Of a stretch of 64,000 bases of DNA, positions 26,632 to 34,964 are shown piece by piece. Numbering within the stretch: the stretch's first letter is position 1; each line of letters begins with the position of its first letter. The translations under genes and the position numbers were made by a program. The DNA is from SMAG-U1939 sp036376595 (GTDB lineage: Bacteria; Chloroflexota; Ktedonobacteria; Ktedonobacterales; JADMIN01). The notes beneath the pieces are model-generated. The model searched no databases and had not been told where the DNA came from. It saw only the letters and a program-made list of their open reading frames with translations. Location: assembly GCA_036376595.1 (NCBI GenBank), contig DASVAA010000227.1, forward strand, positions 61,593-125,592, read 5' to 3'.

Positions 26632-27675
26632 ATGTCGCTGGAGTCGTACGCGCGGGCGCTGCCTAAGGCGGAGCTGCATGTGCATCTGGAAGGATCGATC
26701 CAGCCCGCGACACTGCTGACCCTCGCCCGGCGCAACGGCGTGACGCTACCCGCTGAGAGCGTCGAAGGCCTGCGCGAGTGGTTCCGCTTCCGCGACTTCG
26801 AGCACTTTGTGGCCGTGTACCTGGCCATCACGCGCTGCCTGCGCACCGCCGCCGACTACGAGTTGATCGCGTACGAGTTCGGCGCTGAGATGGCTCGCCA
26901 GAACACGCGCTACGCCGAGATCACCTTCACGCCGGGCACGCACGAAGCGATGGGCATCCCGCACGATGTGTACTTCTCGGGCCTGGAGCAGGGTCGTGCC
27001 CGCGCCCGTGCCGACTTCGGCGTCGAGATGCGCTGGATCTTCGACATCGTGCGCAACATCCCCGATCCCGCGCGGCGCATGACGGCTGCGGATTACACTA
27101 CGCGCGTCGCCATCGAGGACCGCGAGCAGGGCGTCGTCGCGCTGGGCTTCGCGGGGCTGGAGCGGGGCTTCGCCATCGCACCGTTTGCGCCCTTCTTCGA
27201 GCGCGCCCGCACCGCCGGGCTGCACGTGATCCCGCATGCCGGGGAGACGGCCGGCCCGGAGAGCATCTGGGATGCAATCCGCCTGCTGGGCGCCGAGCGC
27301 ATCGGTCACGGCGTGCGGGCCATTGAGGATCCCGAACTGGTGGCCTACCTCGCCGAGCACACGCTGCCGCTCGAGGTCAACGTCACCAGCAACCTACGGC
27401 TGGGCATCTATCCTGATCTGGCATCGCATCCCCTCTCGCGGCTGATGGCAGCGGGCGTGCCGATCACCGTCAACTCCGACGACCCGGCGCTCTTCAACAC
27501 CACGCTCGGCGACGAGTTCGCGCAGCTCGGCGGCCCGCTCGGATTCGACGCGCAGACCATCGAGAACATTGCTCTCAACGGCCTGCGCTACTCTCTGCTG
27601 CCTGAGCCGGAAAAGGCGAGACTCGTGGCTGACCAACAGCGTGAGGTGGAACGGCTGAAGGGGGTCCATCTTTAG
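26632..27675 (+). CDS. add: Adenosine deaminase (or aminodeoxyfutalosine deaminase)
   Basis: 347 residues of the metal-dependent adenosine/AMP deaminase family. The zinc ligands and active residues are visible in KAELHVHLEGS (HxH, residues about 14-16), HAGETAGPESIWDAI (His and the catalytic Glu), RIGHGVRA, and VNSDDPALF (two aspartates). It converts adenosine to inosine in purine salvage. Relatives in menaquinone (futalosine) synthesis deaminate 6-amino-6-deoxyfutalosine and look very similar, so that function is an alternative. ATG 26632 follows GAGAGGAGAAGAAGAG. Tandem 13-base repeats begin at its stop codon. Confidence 0.85.
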   Translation: MSLESYARALPKAELHVHLEGSIQPATLLTLARRNGVTLPAESVEGLREWFRFRDFEHFVAVYLAITRCLRTAADYELIAYEFGAEMARQNTRYAEITFTPGTHEAMGIPHDVYFSGLEQGRARARADFGVEMRWIFDIVRNIPDPARRMTAADYTTRVAIEDREQGVVALGFAGLERGFAIAPFAPFFERARTAGLHVIPHAGETAGPESIWDAIRLLGAERIGHGVRAIEDPELVAYLAEHTLPLEVNVTSNLRLGIYPDLASHPLSRLMAAGVPITVNSDDPALFNTTLGDEFAQLGGPLGFDAQTIENIALNGLRYSLLPEPEKARLVADQQREVERLKGVHL

Positions 27676-27710
27676 AGGCGCTGTTCAGAGGCGCTGTTCA
27701 GAGGCGCTGC
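27675..27710. repeat. 13-base tandem repeat GAGGCGCTGTTCA
   Basis: Two full copies and a ten-base partial copy, starting with the last base of the preceding stop codon. Confidence 0.85.
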
Positions 27711-27837
27711 TATACTCATCAAGCATCCAGGGACTTGGAATGTCTAAGCATGAGGCGACCTTGCTCAAGGCGGGGCTGCATCATCTCACCTCCACTTACT
27801 GAGCCGCGTGCTCCCCGGTGAGACTGTTCGATCGTCC

Positions 27838-28076
27838 GTGAATTGTATGTTATGTCGCTATCGAGCAGTGGCGTGCAAACTGGGGTTTGCCGGCAAGTGA
27901 CAAGAATCGCAACTAGAACATCCTATCAACCGCACACTGTCGCTCCGCCTCGCGCTCCTGTTTCATAAATGCAACACACGGTATGCGGGTCATCTGTATC
28001 GTAATGCGAATCGTGAGTTCTGTCACTTGCCGACAAAGCACTCTTTGCGGGCTATATAGCGACGTTGCATAACTGG
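27838..28076. repeat. About 240-bp imperfect palindrome beside a tyrosine recombinase gene
   Basis: The intergenic stretch 27711-28120 is less GC-rich than its surroundings and holds a long foldback centred near 27960. Best-matched segments are 27886-27902 against 28021-28037 (TTTGCCGGCAAGTGACA and its complement with one mismatch) and 27850-27861 against 28056-28067 (around ATAGCGAC). Weaker matches continue inward (TGCGATTC-type and GTGTGCGG-type). No open frame of quality is present. It could be a decayed miniature inverted-repeat element or a recombination site for the adjacent enzyme. Confidence 0.6.
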
Positions 28077-28120
28077 CAGGTGCGGGCCGTTGACACGAGG
28101 CGGGGGGGAGCTGCTGAACC

Positions 28121-29734
28121 CTACTCCGCGTCGCCGAGGTGCTGGAGGGCCTGGTCTGAGTTATCGTCCTTGCGCTTCGTATCATGTTGATCGGCGTGCC
28201 CAGTACGGTCGGACTCCGCACCCACAGGCGGCGCGATCTTCAAGGCGCGGCGATGGCTCCGTGAGTCTAGATGCGCCAGATAGCCTTGCGTGGTCCTGAT
28301 GTCGAAGTGGCCGAGCCATCCGCGCACATGCTCTACAGATGCCGGCGGGCGTTTGCCGTCGGCGCTTCCCTGGAGAAGGGCCATAGCCGTGCTGTGGCGG
28401 AGCGCATGCGGCGATATGGTGCGCGATTCGCCGGCTGATGCGCCCATGCTCCTAATCCACTGCGTTTCGACGCGGTCTACGATTCGGCCAATCTGTCCTG
28501 GCGTCAGGCTTCTCCGTGCTGATACATGGTTGTGCGCGTCATTGGCTCCGCGGCTCGACAGGAAGAGCGGCGTGGACCGGTCGGAGGCACTGTCTAGCCT
28601 GCGGTCCGTCGAGCGGACATACGCAAGCAGCTCGGCAACCAGCGAAGCGGCCAGTGGCAGCGTCCGGCCGCCATGTTGGCCTTTCGTCTTCGCGTCTGGC
28701 AGCACGAGCCACCACTCTTCCTGGCCGTCGTGCCACTCTCGCATCAGGTCACCCAGATCCAGCAGCGAGATCTCGATAGCCCGTAGCCCTGTGGCAAGCA
28801 CGAGGGCAATTAGCACACGATCGCGCTGTGCGGTGCGCTCGCCGGTGAGTCCGGCGCGCGAGCGCGGGAGCTGTGCCGGTGGCCCGGGAACTTCGGTCAT
28901 GTCGCTCGCCGCTCGGTCCGCTGTCATTGCCTGTAGCGTCTCTGTCTGCCTTACTCGCGCCGCGCGCGGGATGCCCCAGGGACTGCGACGCCGGACCGCC
29001 TCTGCTGCTTCGGGCGCTGGCGATGCTGAAGTCCCCGCCTCTGCCGCGGTTGGGCGCACTGTGGCTGGCAGCGCGGCGGCGGCCAGAAACTCCTCCCACT
29101 CCGACTCGGCCAGTATTTGATACGGCCGCCGCCGGTCAATCCGGAGCCGCTTGAGCGCCATGCGGATGCGATCGGGGGAGAGATCGGTCAACGTCCCCAT
29201 CATCGAGCAGTGGACGAGGAACTGCCGCAGAGCAGTAAGGCGGATGTTGACGGTTGCCGGAGCCAGCGGTGTCGGAGCGCTGACATCATCCGCGTCGCCG
29301 TCCGCATTGGATTGCCGCGTGCCGGCGCCATCGTCGCCGATCAGCGTCGCATGTGATGGGGCGGCAAGCATGGCTCGCCGTGGGTCAGGCATAGCGCCGC
29401 CCGCCGAGGTGCGCGGCGTGCCGCGGGCGGGATCGGTGGCGCGCAGGGCGAGCGCGCCGCGATAGGCTAGCAAGAGGTCGAAGGTCAGCGCGGCCACTTC
29501 CTGCGGCACGCCGGGTGTCTGGAAGAAGTACGCGACGGCCTTCTCGTACTCGCGCCCAGTGCGCCCCGGATTGAGCGTCGCCAGCCAGCGTCGCAGCTCG
29601 TAGCGCCAGTGGCCGACAACGCGCGCGAAGTCACTATCCCTGCGCTCGTCGTCGTCCCGTGGCGAGGCTGGCGCAGCGACCAGCGCGGAGGTCTCCGCAT
29701 CCGCATCGCTATCGGGTATCCATACGTTGTCCAC
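28121..29734 (-). CDS. Tyrosine recombinase / phage-type integrase
   Basis: A 537-residue tyrosine recombinase. The N-terminal SAM-like DNA-binding domain spans about residues 35-200. The catalytic domain (about 305-510) shows the first arginine in LATGLRAIEISLL, HxxR in SPHALRHSTAMAL, then GWLGHFDIRTTQGYLAH with the last histidine and the nucleophilic tyrosine. Two long Ala/Pro/Asp-rich insertions interrupt it: one within the N-terminal domain (about 105-160) and one between domains (about 225-300). It is longer than Xer or integron integrases. The GTG start at 29734 has GGGAGG upstream. No other phage or element genes adjoin it. Confidence 0.9.
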   Translation of the reverse strand: MDNVWIPDSDADAETSALVAAPASPRDDDERRDSDFARVVGHWRYELRRWLATLNPGRTGREYEKAVAYFFQTPGVPQEVAALTFDLLLAYRGALALRATDPARGTPRTSAGGAMPDPRRAMLAAPSHATLIGDDGAGTRQSNADGDADDVSAPTPLAPATVNIRLTALRQFLVHCSMMGTLTDLSPDRIRMALKRLRIDRRRPYQILAESEWEEFLAAAALPATVRPTAAEAGTSASPAPEAAEAVRRRSPWGIPRAARVRQTETLQAMTADRAASDMTEVPGPPAQLPRSRAGLTGERTAQRDRVLIALVLATGLRAIEISLLDLGDLMREWHDGQEEWWLVLPDAKTKGQHGGRTLPLAASLVAELLAYVRSTDRRLDSASDRSTPLFLSSRGANDAHNHVSARRSLTPGQIGRIVDRVETQWIRSMGASAGESRTISPHALRHSTAMALLQGSADGKRPPASVEHVRGWLGHFDIRTTQGYLAHLDSRSHRRALKIAPPVGAESDRTGHADQHDTKRKDDNSDQALQHLGDAE

Positions 29735-29872
29735 CGTCGCCTCCCGCCGTGCTCAAGCCAGCCCACCTAGGCGCCGTTCGCTCAGGCATAGTATAGCGCG
29801 CTTCTTGATTGCGGAGGGGTTCGTTTCGGGTCGGGAGCATGCGTGAGTTGGGTGGGGGAGTGTAGGCAACGA

Positions 29873-29900
29873 CTATAGGAAGCTCAGCGCGCGCTATACT
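29873..29900 (+). promoter_or_regulatory. Candidate promoter with CTATAGGAAG element upstream of pduO
   Basis: CTATAGGAAG (29873-29882), 12 bases, TATACT (29895-29900), the same layout as at 11594-11621 on the other strand. It lies about 80 bases before the pduO start. Confidence 0.5.
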
Positions 29901-29981
29901 CTAACCGGCGCAGGCGCCCCTTTTCGGCCACCTTCTCTCCTCTTCCCGTCGCCCGACGGCATGCAAAGGATACGTCCGCTC

Positions 29982-30530
29982 ATGGCAAAAGTCACCACCG
30001 GCACCGGAGACACCGGCTATACTAGCCTCCTAGGCTCGCAGCGCGTCCCCAAGTACGATCCGCGTCCCGACACCTACGGCACCGTGGATGAGGCCACCTC
30101 TGCGCTCGGTCTCGCCCGCGCCGTCACGCCCGACGCCCGCGCGCGCGAGATTATTCTCCACGCCCAGCGCGACCTCTACGTGCTGATGGCCGAGCTGGCG
30201 ACCCCCGCCGAGAACCTGGAGGCCGTGGGCATGCGCGTGACGGCGGAGCATACCGCCTGGCTGGAGCGCACCGAGGACGAGCTGAAGGCCGAGGTCGAGA
30301 TCCCCAACCGCTTCGTCGTCCCCGGCGACACCCTCGACGGCGCCGCGCTCGACCTGGCGCGCACCGTGATTCGGCGCGCCGAGCGCATGACCGCGCGCCT
30401 CCTACACGATCACGTCATCGAGAGCGCCGAGCCGCTGCGCTACCTCAACCGCCTCTCGGACCTCGTGTTCATCCTCGCGCGCTACCTCGAAGCCAAACAG
30501 CAGGGCGGCAGCACCGAGGCACGGGGCTGA
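29982..30530 (+). CDS. pduO: ATP:cob(I)alamin adenosyltransferase, PduO type
   Basis: 182 residues matching PduO-type adenosyltransferases, which attach the adenosyl group of ATP to cob(I)alamin. Visible signatures are the N-terminal ATP loop TGTGDTGYTSLLG, YGTVDEATSALGLAR, FVVPGD, and the C-terminal LRYLNRLSDLVFILAR with the Arg-Asn-Arg-Asp cluster of the active site. The start at 29982 is family-typical. An ATG 21 bases earlier is also possible. The stop TGA overlaps the ATG of the thioesterase gene by one base, so the two are coupled although functionally unrelated. Confidence 0.94.
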   Translation: MAKVTTGTGDTGYTSLLGSQRVPKYDPRPDTYGTVDEATSALGLARAVTPDARAREIILHAQRDLYVLMAELATPAENLEAVGMRVTAEHTAWLERTEDELKAEVEIPNRFVVPGDTLDGAALDLARTVIRRAERMTARLLHDHVIESAEPLRYLNRLSDLVFILARYLEAKQQGGSTEARG

Positions 30531-31393
30531 TGCGCAGCGATTATTCACCCGATGCCGCCTTCATGCTGCCTGTTCGCGTGCGCAGCTACGAGGCTGGCCG
30601 CAACCGGCGCATCAGCCTGGGCACCACCCTGCGTCTGCTGGAGTTCCTCGCCACCGAGGCGTCATCCGCGCTGGGGTTCTCGCCTGAGTGGTACGTCGCA
30701 CAGGGTAGCGCGTGGCTGGTGCGCGAGATGCGCATCGTGCTGGGCGATCTGCCTACCATCGGCGACGAACTGCTGCTGGGCACCTGGCTCTCGGAGTGGC
30801 GCAAGGTGCAGGCCTACCGCGAATATGCCATCTGGCGCCCCGGATCGCACACGCTCGTCGCCCGCGCCCGTGCCCGCTGGGCCTACGTGGACCGCTACCG
30901 CGCCGCGCCGCTGCGCGTGCCGGAGCAAATGATCGAGCGCTTCAGCCCGCTCGGTCCTCCCCTGCGCCATCGTCCGCCGATACCCCGTTACGAGAGCACG
31001 CCCGCGGGCACCCACGTGATGCACCTGATCGCGCGCGAAACCGAGGCGGATGTCAACCAGCACATCAACAATACCGTCTACGCCGACTGGCTGACCGAGG
31101 CACTCTATCGTTGGCTGCTCGAGCGCCAATTTTCTCCGCTGGGGCGCGAGCTGCGGCCTCGTGAGTACCAGATCGAATATCTGCGCCCGACGGTGCCAGG
31201 CGACACCATGCGCATCGAGACCATGCCTGCTGACGCCTGGACCGCGCCGCTCTGCCATCCGCTCTCCGCGGGTCACGAGCCGTCCGATACCCCGCGCGTG
31301 CTCCACGTGACCCAGCGCATCCTCGACGAAGCCAGCGGTGAGCCAGTCGTGCGGGCCGCATCGCGGCATCTGGTGCTGCCGCGGCGGGATTGA
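30530..31393 (+). CDS. Acyl-ACP thioesterase-like protein
   Basis: 287 residues forming two tandem hot-dog folds as in FatA/FatB acyl-ACP thioesterases. The first half has VRVRSYEAGRNRRISLGTTLRLLEFLATEAS and a substrate helix. The second half has the catalytic region EADVNQHINNTVYADWLTEAL, matching the VNxHVNNxxY motif, followed by EYLRPTVPGDT. It would release fatty acids or hydroxy acids from ACP or CoA. The chain-length preference cannot be read. It is translationally coupled to pduO and convergent with glgB. Confidence 0.88.
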   Translation: MRSDYSPDAAFMLPVRVRSYEAGRNRRISLGTTLRLLEFLATEASSALGFSPEWYVAQGSAWLVREMRIVLGDLPTIGDELLLGTWLSEWRKVQAYREYAIWRPGSHTLVARARARWAYVDRYRAAPLRVPEQMIERFSPLGPPLRHRPPIPRYESTPAGTHVMHLIARETEADVNQHINNTVYADWLTEALYRWLLERQFSPLGRELRPREYQIEYLRPTVPGDTMRIETMPADAWTAPLCHPLSAGHEPSDTPRVLHVTQRILDEASGEPVVRAASRHLVLPRRD

Positions 31394-31421
31394 GTGAGGG
31401 CGTCTACCGGCCTCCCACGGG

Positions 31422-33953
31422 CTACGATTCGGTTCCCGCCTCGTCGTGCGCCGCCTTAGGCCGCCGCGCCCGCGGCGTCTTGCCACGCCTGTCGTCTGAG
31501 GCTATCCTGCTCGTTTGGCGGGCGGACGCGCGCTGTGAACTCCGGCGTGTCGTTTTTGCGGGCGGTCCGGCCGGGCGCAGCGCAATCACCGAGAGCGGCG
31601 GCAGCGTCAGCGGCAGCGAGTGGTCGCGGCCGTGCCACGGCTCTGGCTCAGAGCTGACGGCGCCCAGGTTGCCCACATTGCCGCCGCCGTAGCGCGCCGC
31701 GTCTGTATTGAGCACCTCGGCGTAGGTGGCCGCCTCTGGAACCCCCACGCGATAGTCGTAGTGCACTACTGGTGTGAAATTGCAGACGAAGAGCAGCGGA
31801 TCGGTCTTGTCGGGCGCGTAGCGCATGAAGGCGATCACGCTGTGCTGCGTATCGCCGCCATCGATCCACTCGAATCCCGCAGGCGAGAAGTCGAGCGCGT
31901 AGAGCGCGGGATTGGCGCACAGGAGCGCGTTCAAGTCGCGCGCGAGGCTCTGGAGTTGGCCGTGGGGCGACTCATCTCCGCTCTCGGTGGCGTTGAGCAC
32001 GTACCAGTCGAGGAAGCCGGCGAAGTTCCACTCCGACCACTGGCCGAATTCGCCGCCCATGAACAGCAGCTTCTTGCCGGGATGGGCGTACATAAAGGCC
32101 AGCAGCGCGCGCAGGTTGGCGAACTTCTGCCAGGGATCGCCGGGCATCTTGTTGAGCAGCGAGCCTTTGATGTGGACCACCTCGTCGTGCGAGAGCGCGA
32201 GGATGAACCGCTCGGAGTAGGCATACTCTATCGAGAAGGTCAGCAGGCCGTGGTGATGGGCACGGTACACGGGGTCATAACGCAGGTATTCGAGGATGTC
32301 GTGCATCCACCCCATGTTCCACTTGAGCGAGAAGCCCAATCCCCCCTCGGCAACCGGCGCCGTCACCTTCGGGAACGCCGTGGACTCCTCGGCGACCGTC
32401 AGCGCGTGGGGGAACCGCGCGTGGACCACGGCGTTGCACTCGCGCAGGAAGTCGATCGCCTCCAGGTTCTCGCGGCCGCCATAGCGATTGGGCAGCCAAT
32501 CACCCTCCTTGCGGGCGTAGTCGAGGTAGATCATCGAGGCCACGGCATCCACGCGCAGGCCGTCAATGTGGTACTTGTCAAGCCAGAAAAGCGCGTTGGC
32601 GATCAGGAAGTTGCGCACCTGATTACGGCCGTAGTTGAAGATCAGCGTGCCCCATTCGGGGTGCTCGCCCAGCCGGCGGTCAGCATGCTCGTAGAGCTGC
32701 GAGCCATCGAAGAACGCCAAGCCGTGCAGGTCCTTGGGGAAGTGCGCCGGCACCCAGTCAAGCAGCACGCCGATGCCATTTTGGTGGCAGTGGTCCACAA
32801 AGTACATGAAATCCTGTGGGCTGCCGTAGCGCGCGGTAGGGGCGAAGTAGCCCGTCACCTGGTAGCCCCACGAGCCGTCGAAGGGGTGCTCGAGGATCGG
32901 CAGCAGCTCGACGTGTGTGTAGCCCATCTCCTTGACGTAGGCGACGAGCTGGTGGGCGAGGTCACGATACGTGGGCGGGCCGCCGCCCGGCGCCGTCGAG
33001 GGGCGCCACGAGCCGGCATGCACCTCGTAGACGCAGATCGGCCCTTCCAGGGGATTGCGCTCGCGCCGTTCCGCCATCCATGCGGCGTCCTGCCACTGGT
33101 AGCCGCTCAGGTCCCACACGCGCGAGGCGGTGCCGGGACGCAGCTCGGCGGCAAAGGCGTAGGGGTCCGCCTTGAGCACGCGGTACTCGCCATTCCACGA
33201 GAGGATCGCGTATTTGTAGAGCGCGCCGGGGCCGACGCCCGGCAGGAACAGCTCCCACACGCCGCCGGGCCGCAGCCGCATCGGCGCGGCGCGCTCGTCC
33301 CAGCCGTTGAAGTCACCCACCATGCTCACGCGCCGCGCATTGGGTGCCCAGATGGCGAAGAGCGTCCCCGGCACGCCGTTGATCGTCGTTGGATGCGCGC
33401 CCAGCCGCTCATAAATCTCGTGGTGCTTGCCCTCGCCAAACAGGTGCAGGTCGTAGTCGCTGAGCTGTGGCGAGAGACTGTAGGGGTCCACGATGTGCTC
33501 GACCACGCCCCACGGCCGGCGCACCTCCAGCACGTAGGGCAGCGCAGCCGGACGCGCTCCATCAACGCCGACCTCTTCCGCCGGCACGACCATGCTGAAC
33601 AGCCCCGCCGGATGGATCTGCCGCATAGGGATCGGCACTCCTTCCGCTCCATTCTCCTGTGCTGCTGTCTCCGTATTCTCCTCTGCGAGCCTCTGCGTCC
33701 TCCGCGTCCTCCGCGTCCTCTGCGGTCCCTCCGTCACCCCTTCTTGGACCGACCTCAGTATCACACTCGCTGCCAGCGCGCCCGGCAGAAACGCGCGCAC
33801 GATCCACACCGGCACACCGCCCGGTTGAGCCAGATGCGGGCCAAGCACGTCGAAGGGCGCGCCGTGCCGGCCGGAGACGATCTGCTCGATGATCTCTCGC
33901 TCCAGCGGATCGTTCAGCACACGTCCGCCAGACGGCGCGCCCCCATTCGACAT
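31422..33953 (-). CDS. glgB: 1,4-alpha-glucan branching enzyme
   Basis: 843 residues with all GlgB modules: an N-terminal domain, a CBM48 (LFAIWAPNARRVSMVGDFNGW), the GH13 barrel with nucleophile in GLRVDAVASMIYLDY, acid/base Glu in TVAEESTAFP, third acid in LSHDEVVHIKGSL, and a C-terminal beta domain. It makes alpha-1,6 branches in glycogen. Two oddities are present. About 30 residues (74-103, with RTRRTRRTQRLAEE) come from a tandem DNA repeat read in frame inside the N-terminal domain. The last 55 residues form a basic Arg/Ala tail. It is last in a RidA-MBL-GlgB run on one strand. Confidence 0.96.
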   Translation of the reverse strand: MSNGGAPSGGRVLNDPLEREIIEQIVSGRHGAPFDVLGPHLAQPGGVPVWIVRAFLPGALAASVILRSVQEGVTEGPQRTRRTRRTQRLAEENTETAAQENGAEGVPIPMRQIHPAGLFSMVVPAEEVGVDGARPAALPYVLEVRRPWGVVEHIVDPYSLSPQLSDYDLHLFGEGKHHEIYERLGAHPTTINGVPGTLFAIWAPNARRVSMVGDFNGWDERAAPMRLRPGGVWELFLPGVGPGALYKYAILSWNGEYRVLKADPYAFAAELRPGTASRVWDLSGYQWQDAAWMAERRERNPLEGPICVYEVHAGSWRPSTAPGGGPPTYRDLAHQLVAYVKEMGYTHVELLPILEHPFDGSWGYQVTGYFAPTARYGSPQDFMYFVDHCHQNGIGVLLDWVPAHFPKDLHGLAFFDGSQLYEHADRRLGEHPEWGTLIFNYGRNQVRNFLIANALFWLDKYHIDGLRVDAVASMIYLDYARKEGDWLPNRYGGRENLEAIDFLRECNAVVHARFPHALTVAEESTAFPKVTAPVAEGGLGFSLKWNMGWMHDILEYLRYDPVYRAHHHGLLTFSIEYAYSERFILALSHDEVVHIKGSLLNKMPGDPWQKFANLRALLAFMYAHPGKKLLFMGGEFGQWSEWNFAGFLDWYVLNATESGDESPHGQLQSLARDLNALLCANPALYALDFSPAGFEWIDGGDTQHSVIAFMRYAPDKTDPLLFVCNFTPVVHYDYRVGVPEAATYAEVLNTDAARYGGGNVGNLGAVSSEPEPWHGRDHSLPLTLPPLSVIALRPAGPPAKTTRRSSQRASARQTSRIASDDRRGKTPRARRPKAAHDEAGTES
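33681..33728. repeat. GCGGAGGAC-type tandem repeat inside glgB
   Basis: Complement of the repeat at 3630-3704: on the glgB strand GCAGAGGAC then GCGGAGGAC copies then GCAGAGGCTCGCAGAGGAG. Translation gives an Arg/Thr-rich insert without breaking the frame. Confidence 0.8.
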
Positions 33954-33984
33954 ACGACTTCCTTCACGCGAATCGCGGCGACCA

Positions 33985-34947
33985 TCACTGCGCCGGCAGC
34001 AGCTCGGGGTGGCGCTTGGTAAAGTAGCGCACGTAGCCCTGTGCCGCCATCAGGTGATTGGAGGCCAGCTCAACGCGGCCCAGGGCCTCCTCGCGCTCGC
34101 CCGGCGGCAGCGCCGCCACCGCCGCGTCCAGATCGCCGGCCAACCGCGCCGCGATCTGCTCCACCGGCTCGCCCGCGCGCATCCCCGCCAGCACAAGCTG
34201 CCCCCAGCGGCGCAGCCGCCCGCGCAATTGCTCCAGATGCGGCCCCACGTCTTGCACCGGCCCAAAGTGCGCCAGGTATACCGTGTGCGGTGCCAACTCC
34301 TCCAACCGCGCGATGCTGGCCTCCCACGCTTCGAGGTCCAGGTCGGGCGGTGGCGTCGGCGGGCGCACCGTCCCGCCACCAGGCACGCGCACGCCGGCCA
34401 CATCGCCGGCAAAGACCTCCCCATGCCTGGCATCGTAGAATGCCGCGTGGTGAATGGCGTGGCCCGGCGTGTAGAGCGCGCGCAGCTCACGGGAGCCAGC
34501 GAGCAGCAGCGTGCCCTCGTCTATCTCCACCAGCCGCTCGGCCGGCACCGGGAGAATCTCGCCCCACAGCGTCGCCATCTGGTCACCGTAGATGCGCTCG
34601 GCGCTGGCGATCAGTTTTTCGGGGTGGATCAAGTGCCGGGCGCCGATGTGATGCACGTAGGCCCGCGCGCGCGGCATCTGGCGCAGCAGCGCACCGGTCG
34701 CGCCGGCATGGTCCAGGTGAACATGCGTGAGCAGGAGGTGCTCGATCGCCACCGGCTCGACACCCACCGCGCGGATGCCCTCCAGCAGTCGGGGCATTGC
34801 CGCCCCCGGCCCGACATCCACCAGCGCCGGCCCAGCGGGACCCGTCAGCAGATAGCTGGCGATCACGCCGGGTTGCCCCTGGTGGCGCACGTCAATCTGC
34901 CACAGGTCATCGGCGAGCTGGACGACGAACGGATTCGATGCGGTCAT
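33985..34947 (-). CDS. Metallo-beta-lactamase-fold hydrolase
   Basis: 320 residues with the MBL core. LLLTHVHLDHAGATGALL provides the HxHxDH zinc motif (about 74-79). ALYTPGHAIHHAAFYD gives the next histidine, EVFAGDVAGVRV the bridging aspartate, and VYLAHFGPV the last histidine. The long C-terminal helical part resembles glyoxalase-II-like and related thioesterase-type members. Substrate unknown. It lies 17 bases after a RidA-like gene and 31 bases before glgB on the same strand. Confidence 0.9.
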   Translation of the reverse strand: MTASNPFVVQLADDLWQIDVRHQGQPGVIASYLLTGPAGPALVDVGPGAAMPRLLEGIRAVGVEPVAIEHLLLTHVHLDHAGATGALLRQMPRARAYVHHIGARHLIHPEKLIASAERIYGDQMATLWGEILPVPAERLVEIDEGTLLLAGSRELRALYTPGHAIHHAAFYDARHGEVFAGDVAGVRVPGGGTVRPPTPPPDLDLEAWEASIARLEELAPHTVYLAHFGPVQDVGPHLEQLRGRLRRWGQLVLAGMRAGEPVEQIAARLAGDLDAAVAALPPGEREEALGRVELASNHLMAAQGYVRYFTKRHPELLPAQ

Positions 34948-34964
34948 GGGCGATGCGCGTCCTC

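Noticed and set aside
27838..28076. Integron attC site
   Set aside because: The palindrome is too long and its ends do not fit GTTRRRY / RYYYAAC; the recombinase is also too large for an integron integrase.
27913..28221. 102-codon minus-strand frame
   Set aside because: It crosses the palindrome and the end of the recombinase gene, has no ribosome site, and has random composition.
31620..34022. 800-codon open frame on the plus strand
   Set aside because: It is the shadow of glgB on the opposite strand: the GlgB frame has all catalytic motifs, while this one is His/Arg/Val-rich with no motif or ribosome site.
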